Positions 1 to 5,597 are shown, counted from the first letter of the stretch. The stretch: 7,019 nucleotides of DNA from an uncultured Treponema sp. (GCA_905372345.1 CAJPPE010000080.1:1-7019), one strand, 5' to 3'. Notes: generated from the sequence alone by a model not told the origin. Translations and numbers: made by a program.

Positions 1-27
1 GAAGCTGTGAAGCTGTGAAGCTGTGAA
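1..27. repeat. 8-bp tandem repeat, about 3.4 copies
   Basis: Three perfect head-to-tail copies of GAAGCTGT occupy 1-8, 9-16 and 17-24, followed by a partial fourth (GAA). The array touches the window edge, so its full length is unknown. Every plus-strand frame meets TGA within it, so it is not coding on that strand. All minus-strand frames are open through it. It lies just downstream of a minus-strand promoter candidate, so it probably forms the start of a transcript leaving the window to the left. Confidence 0.85.
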
Positions 28-55
28 TTTTGCCCGATACGATGTTTTATGTCAA
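27..55 (-). promoter_or_regulatory. sigma70-type promoter candidate for a gene left of the window
   Basis: On the minus strand a perfect TTGACA (-35, 55 to 50) is followed after 17 bases by CAAAAT (-10, 32 to 27), which matches TATAAT at four of six positions. Transcription would begin near position 20, inside the 8-bp tandem repeat, and run left out of the window. The 10-bp palindrome TTTTGCAAAA at 60-69 lies just upstream of the -35 box. The spacing is ideal, but the downstream gene cannot be seen. Confidence 0.45.
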
Positions 56-136
56 GCACTTTTGCAAAACTTTTTGTAATTTTTTTGTGAGAATGTTTAT
101 AACTGTTATCGGTGCGTTTCCATATCATTGGTATTT

Positions 137-165
137 AGTATACACGGTTTTGCTGCATATTGCAA
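137..165 (-). promoter_or_regulatory. second minus-strand promoter candidate
   Basis: On the minus strand TTGCAA (-35, 165 to 160) and TATACT (-10, 142 to 137, five of six consensus bases) are separated by exactly 17 bases. It points the same way as the candidate at 27-55, about 110 bp upstream of it, so the unseen gene to the left may have two promoters. It lies beyond the stop of the ABC ATPase gene, which suggests the unseen gene is a separate unit rather than the operon's next member. Confidence 0.45.
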
Positions 166-183
166 GGTCGTTTTGGGACTTTG

Positions 184-215
184 TTTAACCGTAAAGATAC
201 AAAGTGCGCAAAGGT
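184..215 (+). repeat. half copy of a dispersed repeat arm
   Basis: The stretch beginning TTTAACCG and ending GCGCAAAG aligns at roughly three quarters of its positions with the reverse complement of the right arm of the palindromic element at 5504-5597. Shared blocks are TTTAACCG, AGAT and GCAAAG. No matching second arm is visible nearby, so it looks like a decayed or half copy. It sits 26 bp beyond the stop codon of the ABC ATPase gene. Confidence 0.45.
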
Positions 216-241
216 AAGAATCTTAATAATGACGGAGCGGC

Positions 242-1018
242 CTACAATCTCCTTTCAGGTATAACAACCGGATAGCCCGCAGCGTTAAAGATTTTAGCTT
301 CAATGTTGTAAATATTCAAAATATTTTGAGGATTCAACACCTCTTCGGGACTGCCTTGGGCAAAAATTTTACCCTCTTTCATCGCAAAAAGGTAGTTGCC
401 GTAACGGGCAGCTTGATTTAAGTCGTGAAGAACCAAAACTACCGTAACCCCCGTTTCCTTGTTTAGACGGTTTACAAGCTCCAAGAATTCTATTTGATGA
501 GCCATATCCAAATAGGTGGTCGGCTCATCAAACAAAAGGATATCAGGCTCTTGGGCAAGGGCCATGGCGATCCAAGCCCTTTGTCTTTCTCCGCCGGACA
601 GGGTTTCCAAGGTTTTGTCCCTCAAAGCAAAGGTATTTGTAAGCTTCATAGCTTCTTCTATTATCTTTTTATCGGAAGCTTCAAAGCCCTCAAACCATTT
701 TTTATGGGGATAACGGCCGAAGTAAACCAATTCTTCGATGCTCATATCGTCCGGAGTTTTATTTTGCTGTAATAGGATAGAAACTTTTTGGGCGATTTTT
801 TTGGAATCCATTTTTGAGATGTCTTTTTCTTCGATAAAGATTTTGCCTGAAACGGGTTTTATAATTCCTGCGATGCTTTTTAAAATGCTGGACTTCCCCG
901 AAGCGTTGGGCCCTATTATCGAAACCACCTGCCCCTTTTTTACCCTTAGGTTTAAATTTTGAACAACAGGTTTGTCGCCGTAGGAAAGGCTTAAATCCTC
1001 TATCCTAAGCATGTCCAT
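242..1018 (-). CDS. ABC transporter ATP-binding protein, iron-siderophore/cobalamin (FecE/BtuD) type
   Basis: This 258-residue cytoplasmic ATPase should power a membrane importer of the family that takes up ferric siderophores, heme or vitamin B12. The nucleotide-binding motifs are complete: Walker A GPNASGKSS (36-44), Q-loop glutamine (84-85), signature LSGGERQR (140-147) followed by AWIAMALAQ, Walker B ILLFDEPT (160-167), D-loop around YLD (169-171) and H-loop His198. The GRYPH motif (101-105) and AWIAMALAQ are typical of this subfamily. The ATG at 1018 was chosen over the Met at codon 3 because GAGG lies 9 bases upstream. The start overlaps the end of cobK by 14 bp, so the two are co-transcribed and probably translationally coupled. 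The corrin-synthesis neighbours suggest a cobalamin, cobinamide or related substrate, but iron is possible. No permease or binding protein gene is in the window, so it is an orphan ATPase here. Confidence 0.93.
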   Translation of the reverse strand: MDMLRIEDLSLSYGDKPVVQNLNLRVKKGQVVSIIGPNASGKSSILKSIAGIIKPVSGKIFIEEKDISKMDSKKIAQKVSILLQQNKTPDDMSIEELVYFGRYPHKKWFEGFEASDKKIIEEAMKLTNTFALRDKTLETLSGGERQRAWIAMALAQEPDILLFDEPTTYLDMAHQIEFLELVNRLNKETGVTVVLVLHDLNQAARYGNYLFAMKEGKIFAQGSPEEVLNPQNILNIYNIEAKIFNAAGYPVVIPERRL

Positions 1019-1763
1019 ACTTTAAAACCTCTTTTTTAAATTCTTCAAATTCGATAATACCCTCTTCTTTTCCGCGTCCGAGAATTAAGGCTTTTATATT
1101 TAGAGCTTCACAGGCGGCGAGTTTTTCCCTCGTGCCTCCGGCATCTCCGCTGTCCTTCATCACAATATATGAGGCTCCGTATTCTTTAAACATAGCTTCA
1201 TTTAAATTTTTAGAAAAGGGGCCTGTCATGGCAATTATGTCCTGAGTCGCAACTCCTGCATTTTTACATTTTTCGATACTGTCCGCCGTAGGTAAAATTC
1301 TATATACAAAGCGGTTTGAAGAGCGGAAGGCTTCAAAGTCCGAAACGGTTTTAGAACCTGTCGTAAAAAAAACCGTAGAAGATTTTAATTCTTTTAAAAA
1401 TGAGCAAAGGCCTTCCATATCCTCAAAGATATAAAGATTATTTTGCTCGAAGTCAGTTGAAGATTGTGAAGTTCCGCGGGTAAAGCGTAAATATTTTATG
1501 TTCAAGTTTTGTGCGGTTTTTTTTGCATTTTGAGAAACTATTAGGGCATAAGGATGGCTTAAATCGGCAATGAGGCTTATTTTTTCTTCAATACAAAATT
1601 GTTCCATTTGGGACTCATCCATTCTGCCGATTTTAAGTTTATGATTTTTAAAAAAGTCCTTGCTTTCTTCCGTTGCAACGCTCATTATATAGGGCTCATT
1701 TTTTGCTTTTAAAAAATCTGCAAGGCTTCCGGCTTCGGTTGTTCCGCCTATAATCCAGATCAT
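1005..1763 (-). CDS. cobK: precorrin-6A (cobalt-precorrin-6A) reductase CobK/CbiJ
   Basis: This enzyme uses NADPH to reduce a double bond in precorrin-6A or its cobalt form during corrin-ring assembly in the cytoplasm. At 252 residues it has normal family length. Visible family features are the N-terminal nucleotide-binding turn GGTTEA (6-11), DLSHPYA (67-73), YLRFTR (91-96), TTGSKT (134-139), MTGPFS (179-184) and the conserved KDSGDAGGTREKLAA stretch (203-217). The ATG start overlaps the cobJ stop as ATGA, a 4-bp overlap typical of translational coupling; the nearest GAGG is 12 bases upstream. The 3' end overlaps the ABC ATPase gene. In an anaerobe such as Treponema the cobalt-first (CbiJ) substrate is more likely, which is inference from lifestyle rather than from sequence. 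Confidence 0.92.
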   Translation of the reverse strand: MIWIIGGTTEAGSLADFLKAKNEPYIMSVATEESKDFFKNHKLKIGRMDESQMEQFCIEEKISLIADLSHPYALIVSQNAKKTAQNLNIKYLRFTRGTSQSSTDFEQNNLYIFEDMEGLCSFLKELKSSTVFFTTGSKTVSDFEAFRSSNRFVYRILPTADSIEKCKNAGVATQDIIAMTGPFSKNLNEAMFKEYGASYIVMKDSGDAGGTREKLAACEALNIKALILGRGKEEGIIEFEEFKKEVLKYGHA

Positions 1764-2482
1764 TTAATCTTATATCCTCGCGGGGTAATTATTTTTCCGT
1801 TTTGAATGTAGGTGTTGCTGTTGCCTATTATTATCAGGCTGAACATATCGATTTCATCGTAATTTATTTTTTGGAGCTCGGTAAGGGTAATTTTTTCGTT
1901 ATTACGGCAGGCATTTTTTACTATGCCTACAGGCGTTTTGGGAGCCCTGAATTTTAAGATTATATTTACGGCTTCTTCGATATAATCGGAACGGGTTTTA
2001 GATTTTGGATTGTAGAGAGCAATTACAAAATCGCCCTCCGCCGCTAAGCCGACTCTTTTTTTTATAACCTCATAATCGGTGAGCCTGTCGGAAAGGCTGA
2101 TAAGGGCCGTATCGTGCATTAAGGGGGCTCCCAGCCTTGAAGCTGCAGCAAAGGCGGCGGAAATCCCCGGAATTATTTCGACATTTAAATCGGGAGCAAG
2201 CTCCAAGATTGGGCCTGCCATTCCGTAAAGACCGGCATCTCCGGTGCTTATAATGCTTACGGTTTTTCCTTCCTTTACCTTTGAAACTGCATACTTACAT
2301 CTTTCAATTTCGCCGGTCATTCCCGTTTGAAAAACTTCTTTGCCTTCGATAAAGGGTTTTATATATTCAATGTAGCCTGAATAGCCTACAATTATTTCGG
2401 ATTGCTTTAAGGCCTCGGCAGCCTGAGCCGACATATATTCCGCCCCGCCGGGGCCTATACCTACAACAAATAGTTTACTCAA
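1760..2482 (-). CDS. cobJ: precorrin-3B C17-methyltransferase CobJ/CbiH
   Basis: This S-adenosylmethionine-dependent enzyme methylates C17 of the macrocycle and takes part in ring contraction during cobalamin synthesis. With the start chosen here it has 240 residues, usual for the family. Motifs are GIGPGG (8-13), STGDAGLYGMAG (79-90, SAM-binding region), PGISAAFAAASRLGAPLMHD (105-124), ALYNPKSKTR (155-164), IIIGNSNTY (217-225) and TPRGY (233-237). The start is the TTG at 2482: GAGG lies 8 bases upstream, and the protein then begins MSKLFVVGIGPGG, as expected of the family. A TTG at 2530 in the same frame would add 16 residues of unlike character and has no good ribosome site. It is the first gene of the operon, preceded by a long structured leader, and overlaps cobK by 4 bp. 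Cobalt-precorrin-3 (CbiH) is the likelier substrate in an anaerobe. Confidence 0.93.
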   Translation of the reverse strand: MSKLFVVGIGPGGAEYMSAQAAEALKQSEIIVGYSGYIEYIKPFIEGKEVFQTGMTGEIERCKYAVSKVKEGKTVSIISTGDAGLYGMAGPILELAPDLNVEIIPGISAAFAAASRLGAPLMHDTALISLSDRLTDYEVIKKRVGLAAEGDFVIALYNPKSKTRSDYIEEAVNIILKFRAPKTPVGIVKNACRNNEKITLTELQKINYDEIDMFSLIIIGNSNTYIQNGKIITPRGYKIK

Positions 2483-2490
2483 TTTTATTT

Positions 2491-2532
2491 CCTCGCTTGT
2501 AATTATATAACAAAACGGTCTTATGTACAAGC
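2491..2532 (-). promoter_or_regulatory. cobJ ribosome binding site with adjoining hairpin
   Basis: In the minus-strand RNA the 7-base arms GCUUGUA (2532 to 2526) and UACAAGC (2501 to 2495) are perfectly complementary, with a 24-base loop. The right arm abuts the GAGG Shine-Dalgarno (2494 to 2491) used by the TTG start at 2482. The hairpin could affect ribosome access, but no regulatory mechanism is shown by the sequence alone. Confidence 0.45.
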
Positions 2533-2571
2533 TGAGATAAACGGTAAAAAAGTACCGCAGGCAATTTTCAT

Positions 2572-2720
2572 GGGAAGTACACTACAGGCAAGCCTCTCTC
2601 GATCATGATTTTTGGGCTTAAGGTACTCCTATGAACCGAACAAGCGAGGTTCTTCGCTTCTCTGCTGCCCCAGTTTTCACCGTTTCTTTTGAAAATTATG
2701 GGCATCTGCCGGTATTCCCC
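2572..2720 (-). promoter_or_regulatory. structured leader RNA of the cob operon, cobalamin-riboswitch-like
   Basis: The minus-strand RNA can close on itself by about 16 base pairs: GGGAA with UUCCC, UAC with GUA, GGCAG with UUGCC, and GCC with GGC, pairing 2719-2701 with 2572-2594. Inside are a perfect hairpin AAGCGA/UCGCUU (loop AGAACC, about 2641-2659) and a UGGGGC/GCCCA stem (2672-2667 with 2617-2613). In order it contains GAUGCCCAUAA, AAAAGAAACGGUGAAAAC, GGGCAGC and AUGAUC-GAGAGAGGC-UUGCCUGU. These resemble the P2, GGUGAAAA, GCUGCC and 3' B12-box parts of cobalamin riboswitches. The match is imperfect: the usual GCAACUGU and GCCACUG blocks are not evident, and the B12 box appears about three bases short. 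Position supports the call, since it is the leader of cobJ-cobK. Alternatives are another leader RNA or a free small RNA; the fold alone does not fix the strand. Confidence 0.45.
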
Positions 2721-2725
2721 AACGG

Positions 2726-2755
2726 TTGACATTATTATCAAAAAAATACTAAAAT
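2726..2755 (+). promoter_or_regulatory. promoter candidate for the fabH operon
   Basis: A perfect TTGACA (2726-2731) is followed after 18 bases by TAAAAT (2750-2755), which matches TATAAT at five of six positions. Transcription would start near 2762, giving a leader of about 40 nt before the fabH ATG. The -35 box covers the predicted start point of the divergent cob transcript. Confidence 0.6.
2734..2739 (-). promoter_or_regulatory. -10 element candidate for the cob operon
   Basis: On the minus strand GATAAT (2739 to 2734) matches TATAAT at five of six positions and would start transcription near 2727, just ahead of the structured leader. No convincing -35 box lies 16-18 bases upstream, so the promoter may be weak or activator-dependent. 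The implied leader ahead of the cobJ start is about 245 nt. Confidence 0.35.
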
Positions 2756-2762
2756 GTTCTCT

Positions 2763-2792
2763 AATAAAATTATAAAGAATAAAATTATAAAG
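2763..2792 (+). repeat. perfect 15-bp tandem direct repeat in the fabH leader
   Basis: AATAAAATTATAAAG occurs twice without a gap or mismatch, at 2763-2777 and 2778-2792. It starts at about the predicted transcription start and ends 10 bases before the fabH ATG, next to the weak GCGAG ribosome site. It could be a regulator-binding site, a translation-enhancing AU-rich leader or a simple duplication; the sequence does not decide. Confidence 0.9.
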
Positions 2793-2802
2793 CGAGAAAA
2801 CT

Positions 2803-3738
2803 ATGGCTATTATAATAAAAACAACGGGGAAGGCTATCCCCAAAAAAATAATGCACAACAGCGATTTTCCCGCTTCTTTAGATACTTCGGATGAATGGAT
2901 CAGAAGCCACACAGGGATAGGAAGCCGCTATATAGCTTCCCAAGAAGATACAAGTGCATCCCTCGGTGCCGAGGCCTGTAAGCAGGTTTTGGCAAATGAA
3001 AATCTAAATCCTCAGGATATAGACTTAATTATCTGTGCTACCGCCACAGCAGAATACCAAGGCTTTCCGTCAAATGCCTGTCTTATCCAAAAAGAACTGG
3101 GTGCAAAAAATGCGGCATGTTTTGACCTGTCGGCAGCATGTTCAGGCTTTTTATACGCAATAGATACGGCAGCAGCCCTCATGGAAAGGCACGGCCGACG
3201 TTATGCCCTTGTCTGCGGCACCGAAGTTTTAAGCAAAATAATAGATTGGCAAGACCGTTCTACCTGCGTACTATTCGGAGACGGGGCCGGGGCGGCCCTC
3301 CTTGAAAACACATTTGATAATTCAAAGAGGGGCATAGGTTCGGTAATTTTAGGTTCTGACGGAACAGGTTATGAAGCTCTTTATATGGCAGACCATCTAA
3401 AAATGAACGGAAGAACCGTCTACAATTTTGCAGTCGGCGTTATAACCGAAACCGTAAAAAGCCTTCTTCAAAAAGAAAACATCAATATGGAAGATGTAGA
3501 CTTGGTTGTATGCCACCAAGCCAATAAACGCATTTTAGAAGCCGCCGCAAAAAGACTTAACACCGATATGAGCAAATTCGCATGTAATATGGAAAACTAC
3601 GGAAACACTTCGGCAGCTTCCATTCCGATAACCCTCGATGATTTGAGGCTTCAAGGAAAATTAACTGAAGGAACAACGATAATTACGGCAGGCTTTGGGG
3701 CCGGGCTCACATGGGGCGGTGCTGTAATAAGATTCTAG
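2803..3738 (+). CDS. fabH: beta-ketoacyl-ACP synthase III (FabH)
   Basis: This cytoplasmic enzyme starts type II fatty-acid synthesis by condensing an acyl-CoA primer with malonyl-ACP. The 311 residues are close to normal length and have the thiolase fold's Cys-His-Asn triad: Cys113 in DLSAACSGF, His238 in CHQANKRI and Asn268 in NYGNTSAASIP, matching Cys112, His244 and Asn274 of the E. coli enzyme. Other family marks are DEWIRSHTGI (30-39), FGDGAGA (158-164) and the C-terminal GFGAGLTWGGAV (297-308). Translation starts at ATG 2803 with a weak GAG-type ribosome site about 6 bases upstream. It is the first gene of the plus-strand fatty-acid cluster, behind its own promoter and a tandem repeat, and is followed by fabD after a gap of only 13-16 bp. 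Primer preference (acetyl or branched acyl-CoA) cannot be told from motifs alone. Confidence 0.96.
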   Translation: MAIIIKTTGKAIPKKIMHNSDFPASLDTSDEWIRSHTGIGSRYIASQEDTSASLGAEACKQVLANENLNPQDIDLIICATATAEYQGFPSNACLIQKELGAKNAACFDLSAACSGFLYAIDTAAALMERHGRRYALVCGTEVLSKIIDWQDRSTCVLFGDGAGAALLENTFDNSKRGIGSVILGSDGTGYEALYMADHLKMNGRTVYNFAVGVITETVKSLLQKENINMEDVDLVVCHQANKRILEAAAKRLNTDMSKFACNMENYGNTSAASIPITLDDLRLQGKLTEGTTIITAGFGAGLTWGGAVIRF

Positions 3739-3754
3739 TAAAGAGAGGATTATG

Positions 3755-4729
3755 ATGAACAGTATATTTTTATTTTCGGGGCAGGGAGCCCAATTTAAGG
3801 GTATGGCTCAAGATATTCTTGACGAATACGGAGCCGCAAAGGACCTAATCAAAAAAATCGGCAATATAACCGGAGAGGATATCGATGCCCTTTTACGGCA
3901 CACCGAAAACGAAGAGCTTTCAAGAAGCGATAAGAGCCAGCTGGCTATAATTGCGGTTGAGACGTCCATTCTTGCTGTTTTAAAAGAAAAAGGAATCAGC
4001 CCATCAGCCGTTGCAGGTTTCAGTCTGGGCGAATTTTCGGCCCTCTATGCTTCTGGTATTTTGAGCTTTGAAGATATGATACGCATCGTACAAAAACGAG
4101 GGGTTATTATGCAGGCAGCCTGCGATAAGATTGCAGCAAGAGCAACAGAGGGCTCCGGTGCCCTGGGCATGTCGGCTATTTTAAAACTTGAGCCCGAAAA
4201 GGTTGTGGAGTTATTAAAGCCCTATTCCGACCCCAAAAGCGGAATAGTATTTGCCGCCAATATGAATAGTCCCGTTCAAACCGTTATCTCGGGAACGGCG
4301 GAGGGCTTAAGCCTTGCAGAAGACTTGTGCAAGGAAGCCGGAGCAAAAAGATGTGTCCGCCTTGCGGTTGCGGGCCCCTTCCACTCCCCCCTAATGGAAG
4401 AAGCGGCAAAAGAATTTGAAGAGGTCTTAAAAAGCTTTGACTTTAAAGCCCCTCAAATCCCGGTATTTTCAAATGTTACGGGCAAGCAAGTAAAATCGGG
4501 AGAAGAAGCAAAAGCAAACGCAGTTCTTCACCTTACCCATCCAGTCCTATGGACGAGCGAAGAAAAGGAAATCGCTTCTTTAAGCGGAAGCTTAAAACCC
4601 TGCCGCCTCTTAGAAGTAGGCCCGGGAAACACCCTGTGCAATCTTTGGAGAGACAGCGGTTTTGCATCGGATGAACTCACATGTTCACCGACAGGCACTT
4701 TAGACCAATTAAACAAGATTATAGAATAG
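3755..4729 (+). CDS. fabD: malonyl-CoA:ACP transacylase (FabD)
   Basis: It moves the malonyl group from CoA to acyl carrier protein, supplying the extender for FabH and the elongating synthases. Numbered from ATG 3755 (324 residues), it shows FSGQGAQ (7-13) with the oxyanion-hole Gln, nucleophile Ser90 in GFSLGEFSA, Arg115 in QKRG and catalytic His210 in AGPFHSPLM. The C-terminal LEVGPGNTL (286-294) is also typical. Two ATGs are adjacent. The second, at 3755, was preferred because AGAGAGG (3742-3748) lies 6 bases before it but only 3 before the first at 3752; the proteins differ by one Met. One oddity: the position of E. coli Gln250 (in QLYNPV) reads His here (HLTHPV). The stop codon adjoins the fabG ribosome site, with a 16-bp gap, so the two are co-transcribed. 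Confidence 0.95.
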   Translation: MNSIFLFSGQGAQFKGMAQDILDEYGAAKDLIKKIGNITGEDIDALLRHTENEELSRSDKSQLAIIAVETSILAVLKEKGISPSAVAGFSLGEFSALYASGILSFEDMIRIVQKRGVIMQAACDKIAARATEGSGALGMSAILKLEPEKVVELLKPYSDPKSGIVFAANMNSPVQTVISGTAEGLSLAEDLCKEAGAKRCVRLAVAGPFHSPLMEEAAKEFEEVLKSFDFKAPQIPVFSNVTGKQVKSGEEAKANAVLHLTHPVLWTSEEKEIASLSGSLKPCRLLEVGPGNTLCNLWRDSGFASDELTCSPTGTLDQLNKIIE

Positions 4730-4745
4730 GAAAGGTACAAGTATT

Positions 4746-5489
4746 ATGTTATTAAAAGGAAAAAAAGCATTGGTAACAGGCTCTTCGAGAGGAATCGGAA
4801 AAGAGGTTGTTAGAAGATTTATTGAAGAGGGAGCCGAAGTTTGGGGCTTATGTACAAAACCTTCTGCAAACAAAGCGGAAATGGAGGCATTTGCAAAAGA
4901 AAAAGGAAGCGTATTTCATGAAATATACGCCGACTGCGGCAATGCGGAAGGCCTTACCGAAACGGTAAAAAAAGCCCTCGAAGAATCGGGCGGCTTTGAC
5001 ATACTTGTAAACAACGCAGGTATTACAAGAGACGGCCTTTCATTTAGGATGAAGCTTTCCGACTGGGAAGACGTTTTGCGCATAAACTTAACAGGCGTTT
5101 TTGTCGCCTCGCAAATTGTTTCTTCCGACATGATTAGAAAAAGAGCCGGCTCGATTATCAATATGACAAGTATCGTAGGCCTTCACGGTCAGGGCGGGCA
5201 GGTTAACTATTCCGCAAGCAAGGCAGGCCTCATAGGTTTCACAAAGAGCCTTGCAAAAGAAACGGCAGGAAGAGGAGTACGCGTAAACGCCATCGCCCCC
5301 GGCTATATCGAAACCGATATGACCGCTGCCGTAAACGAAGAAATGCGGAAGGCATGGGTCGAGGGTATCCCCTTAAAAAGAGCCGGACAGCCCCTAGACA
5401 TAGCAAACGCCGCAGTCTTTTTGGCTTCGGACTTATCGCTTTATATAACCGCCCAAGTCCTAGGTGTCGACGGCGGACTGGGAGCATAA
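4746..5489 (+). CDS. fabG: 3-oxoacyl-ACP reductase (FabG)
   Basis: This short-chain dehydrogenase reduces 3-oxoacyl-ACP to 3-hydroxyacyl-ACP with NADPH, the first reduction of each elongation cycle. At 247 residues it has classic length. The Rossmann cofactor loop is TGSSRGIG (11-18), followed by NNAG (89-92). The full catalytic tetrad is visible: Asn114 (RINLTG), Ser142 (NMTSIVG), Tyr155 and Lys159 (NYSASKAG). IAPGYIETDM (183-192) and the C-terminal DGGLG (242-246) are family marks. The start at 4746 follows AGGAAAGG (4728-4735), which overlaps the fabD stop codon, with 10 bases of spacing. Context makes the fatty-acid role near certain among the many SDR possibilities. A 140-bp palindromic repeat region separates it from ter. 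Confidence 0.95.
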   Translation: MLLKGKKALVTGSSRGIGKEVVRRFIEEGAEVWGLCTKPSANKAEMEAFAKEKGSVFHEIYADCGNAEGLTETVKKALEESGGFDILVNNAGITRDGLSFRMKLSDWEDVLRINLTGVFVASQIVSSDMIRKRAGSIINMTSIVGLHGQGGQVNYSASKAGLIGFTKSLAKETAGRGVRVNAIAPGYIETDMTAAVNEEMRKAWVEGIPLKRAGQPLDIANAAVFLASDLSLYITAQVLGVDGGLGA

Positions 5490-5503
5490 CAATGAAGCTA
5501 AGA

Positions 5504-5597
5504 AACCGCTAAGAACGCCAAGAGCACAAAGGAATTTAAAGAATGAGTTATAAAGACTCCCTAAATATTCTTTGCGGTCATTGCGATCTCTGCGGTT
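5504..5597. repeat. imperfect palindromic (MITE-like) element between fabG and ter
   Basis: The element begins AACCGC (5504-5509) and ends GCGGTT (5592-5597). The arms are imperfectly complementary over about 40 bases each. Reading inward, the left arm runs AACCGC-TAAGAACGC-CAAGAGC-ACAAAGGAAT, and the reverse complement of the right arm runs AACCGC-AGAGATCGC-AATGACC-GCAAAGAAT. The centre is a small hairpin, GAGT (5545-5548) with ACTC (5556-5559). It carries no reading frame of note. A related half copy lies at 184-215, which points to a dispersed family. It fills most of the gap between fabG and ter, could fold in the mRNA, and lacks the U-tract of an intrinsic terminator. Confidence 0.7.

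Noticed and set aside
180..241. Intrinsic terminator after the minus-strand cob operon
   Set aside because: A weak CCGT/ACGG and AAGAT/ATCTT pairing exists beyond the ATPase stop, but it is loose and has no U-tract, so no terminator is called.
494..962. Three plus-strand reading frames opposite the ABC ATPase gene
   Set aside because: They overlap one another and the intact ATPase with all its motifs; no ribosome sites or family features support them.
2483..2530. N-terminal extension of CobJ by 16 residues from a TTG at 2530
   Set aside because: No ribosome site precedes that TTG and it lies inside a hairpin arm; the extra residues are unlike the family, while TTG 2482 has GAGG at 8 bases and gives MSKLFVVGIGPGG.
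2542..2557. Hairpin CGGTA/TACCG with an A-rich loop as a terminator in the cob leader
   Set aside because: The stem is only 5 bp and the U-run lies in the loop rather than after the stem, so it does not have terminator form.
2572..2720. 6S RNA or signal recognition particle RNA
   Set aside because: The length and long closing stem are 6S-like, but the inside holds separate hairpins rather than one rod with a central bubble, and the conserved SRP loop sequence is absent. The cob leader position fits a riboswitch better, though 6S was not formally excluded.
2568..2912. A 114-codon minus-strand reading frame across the cob leader and the start of fabH
   Set aside because: It overlaps the fabH coding start and the promoter, its protein has no family features, and the region is better explained as a leader RNA plus promoters.
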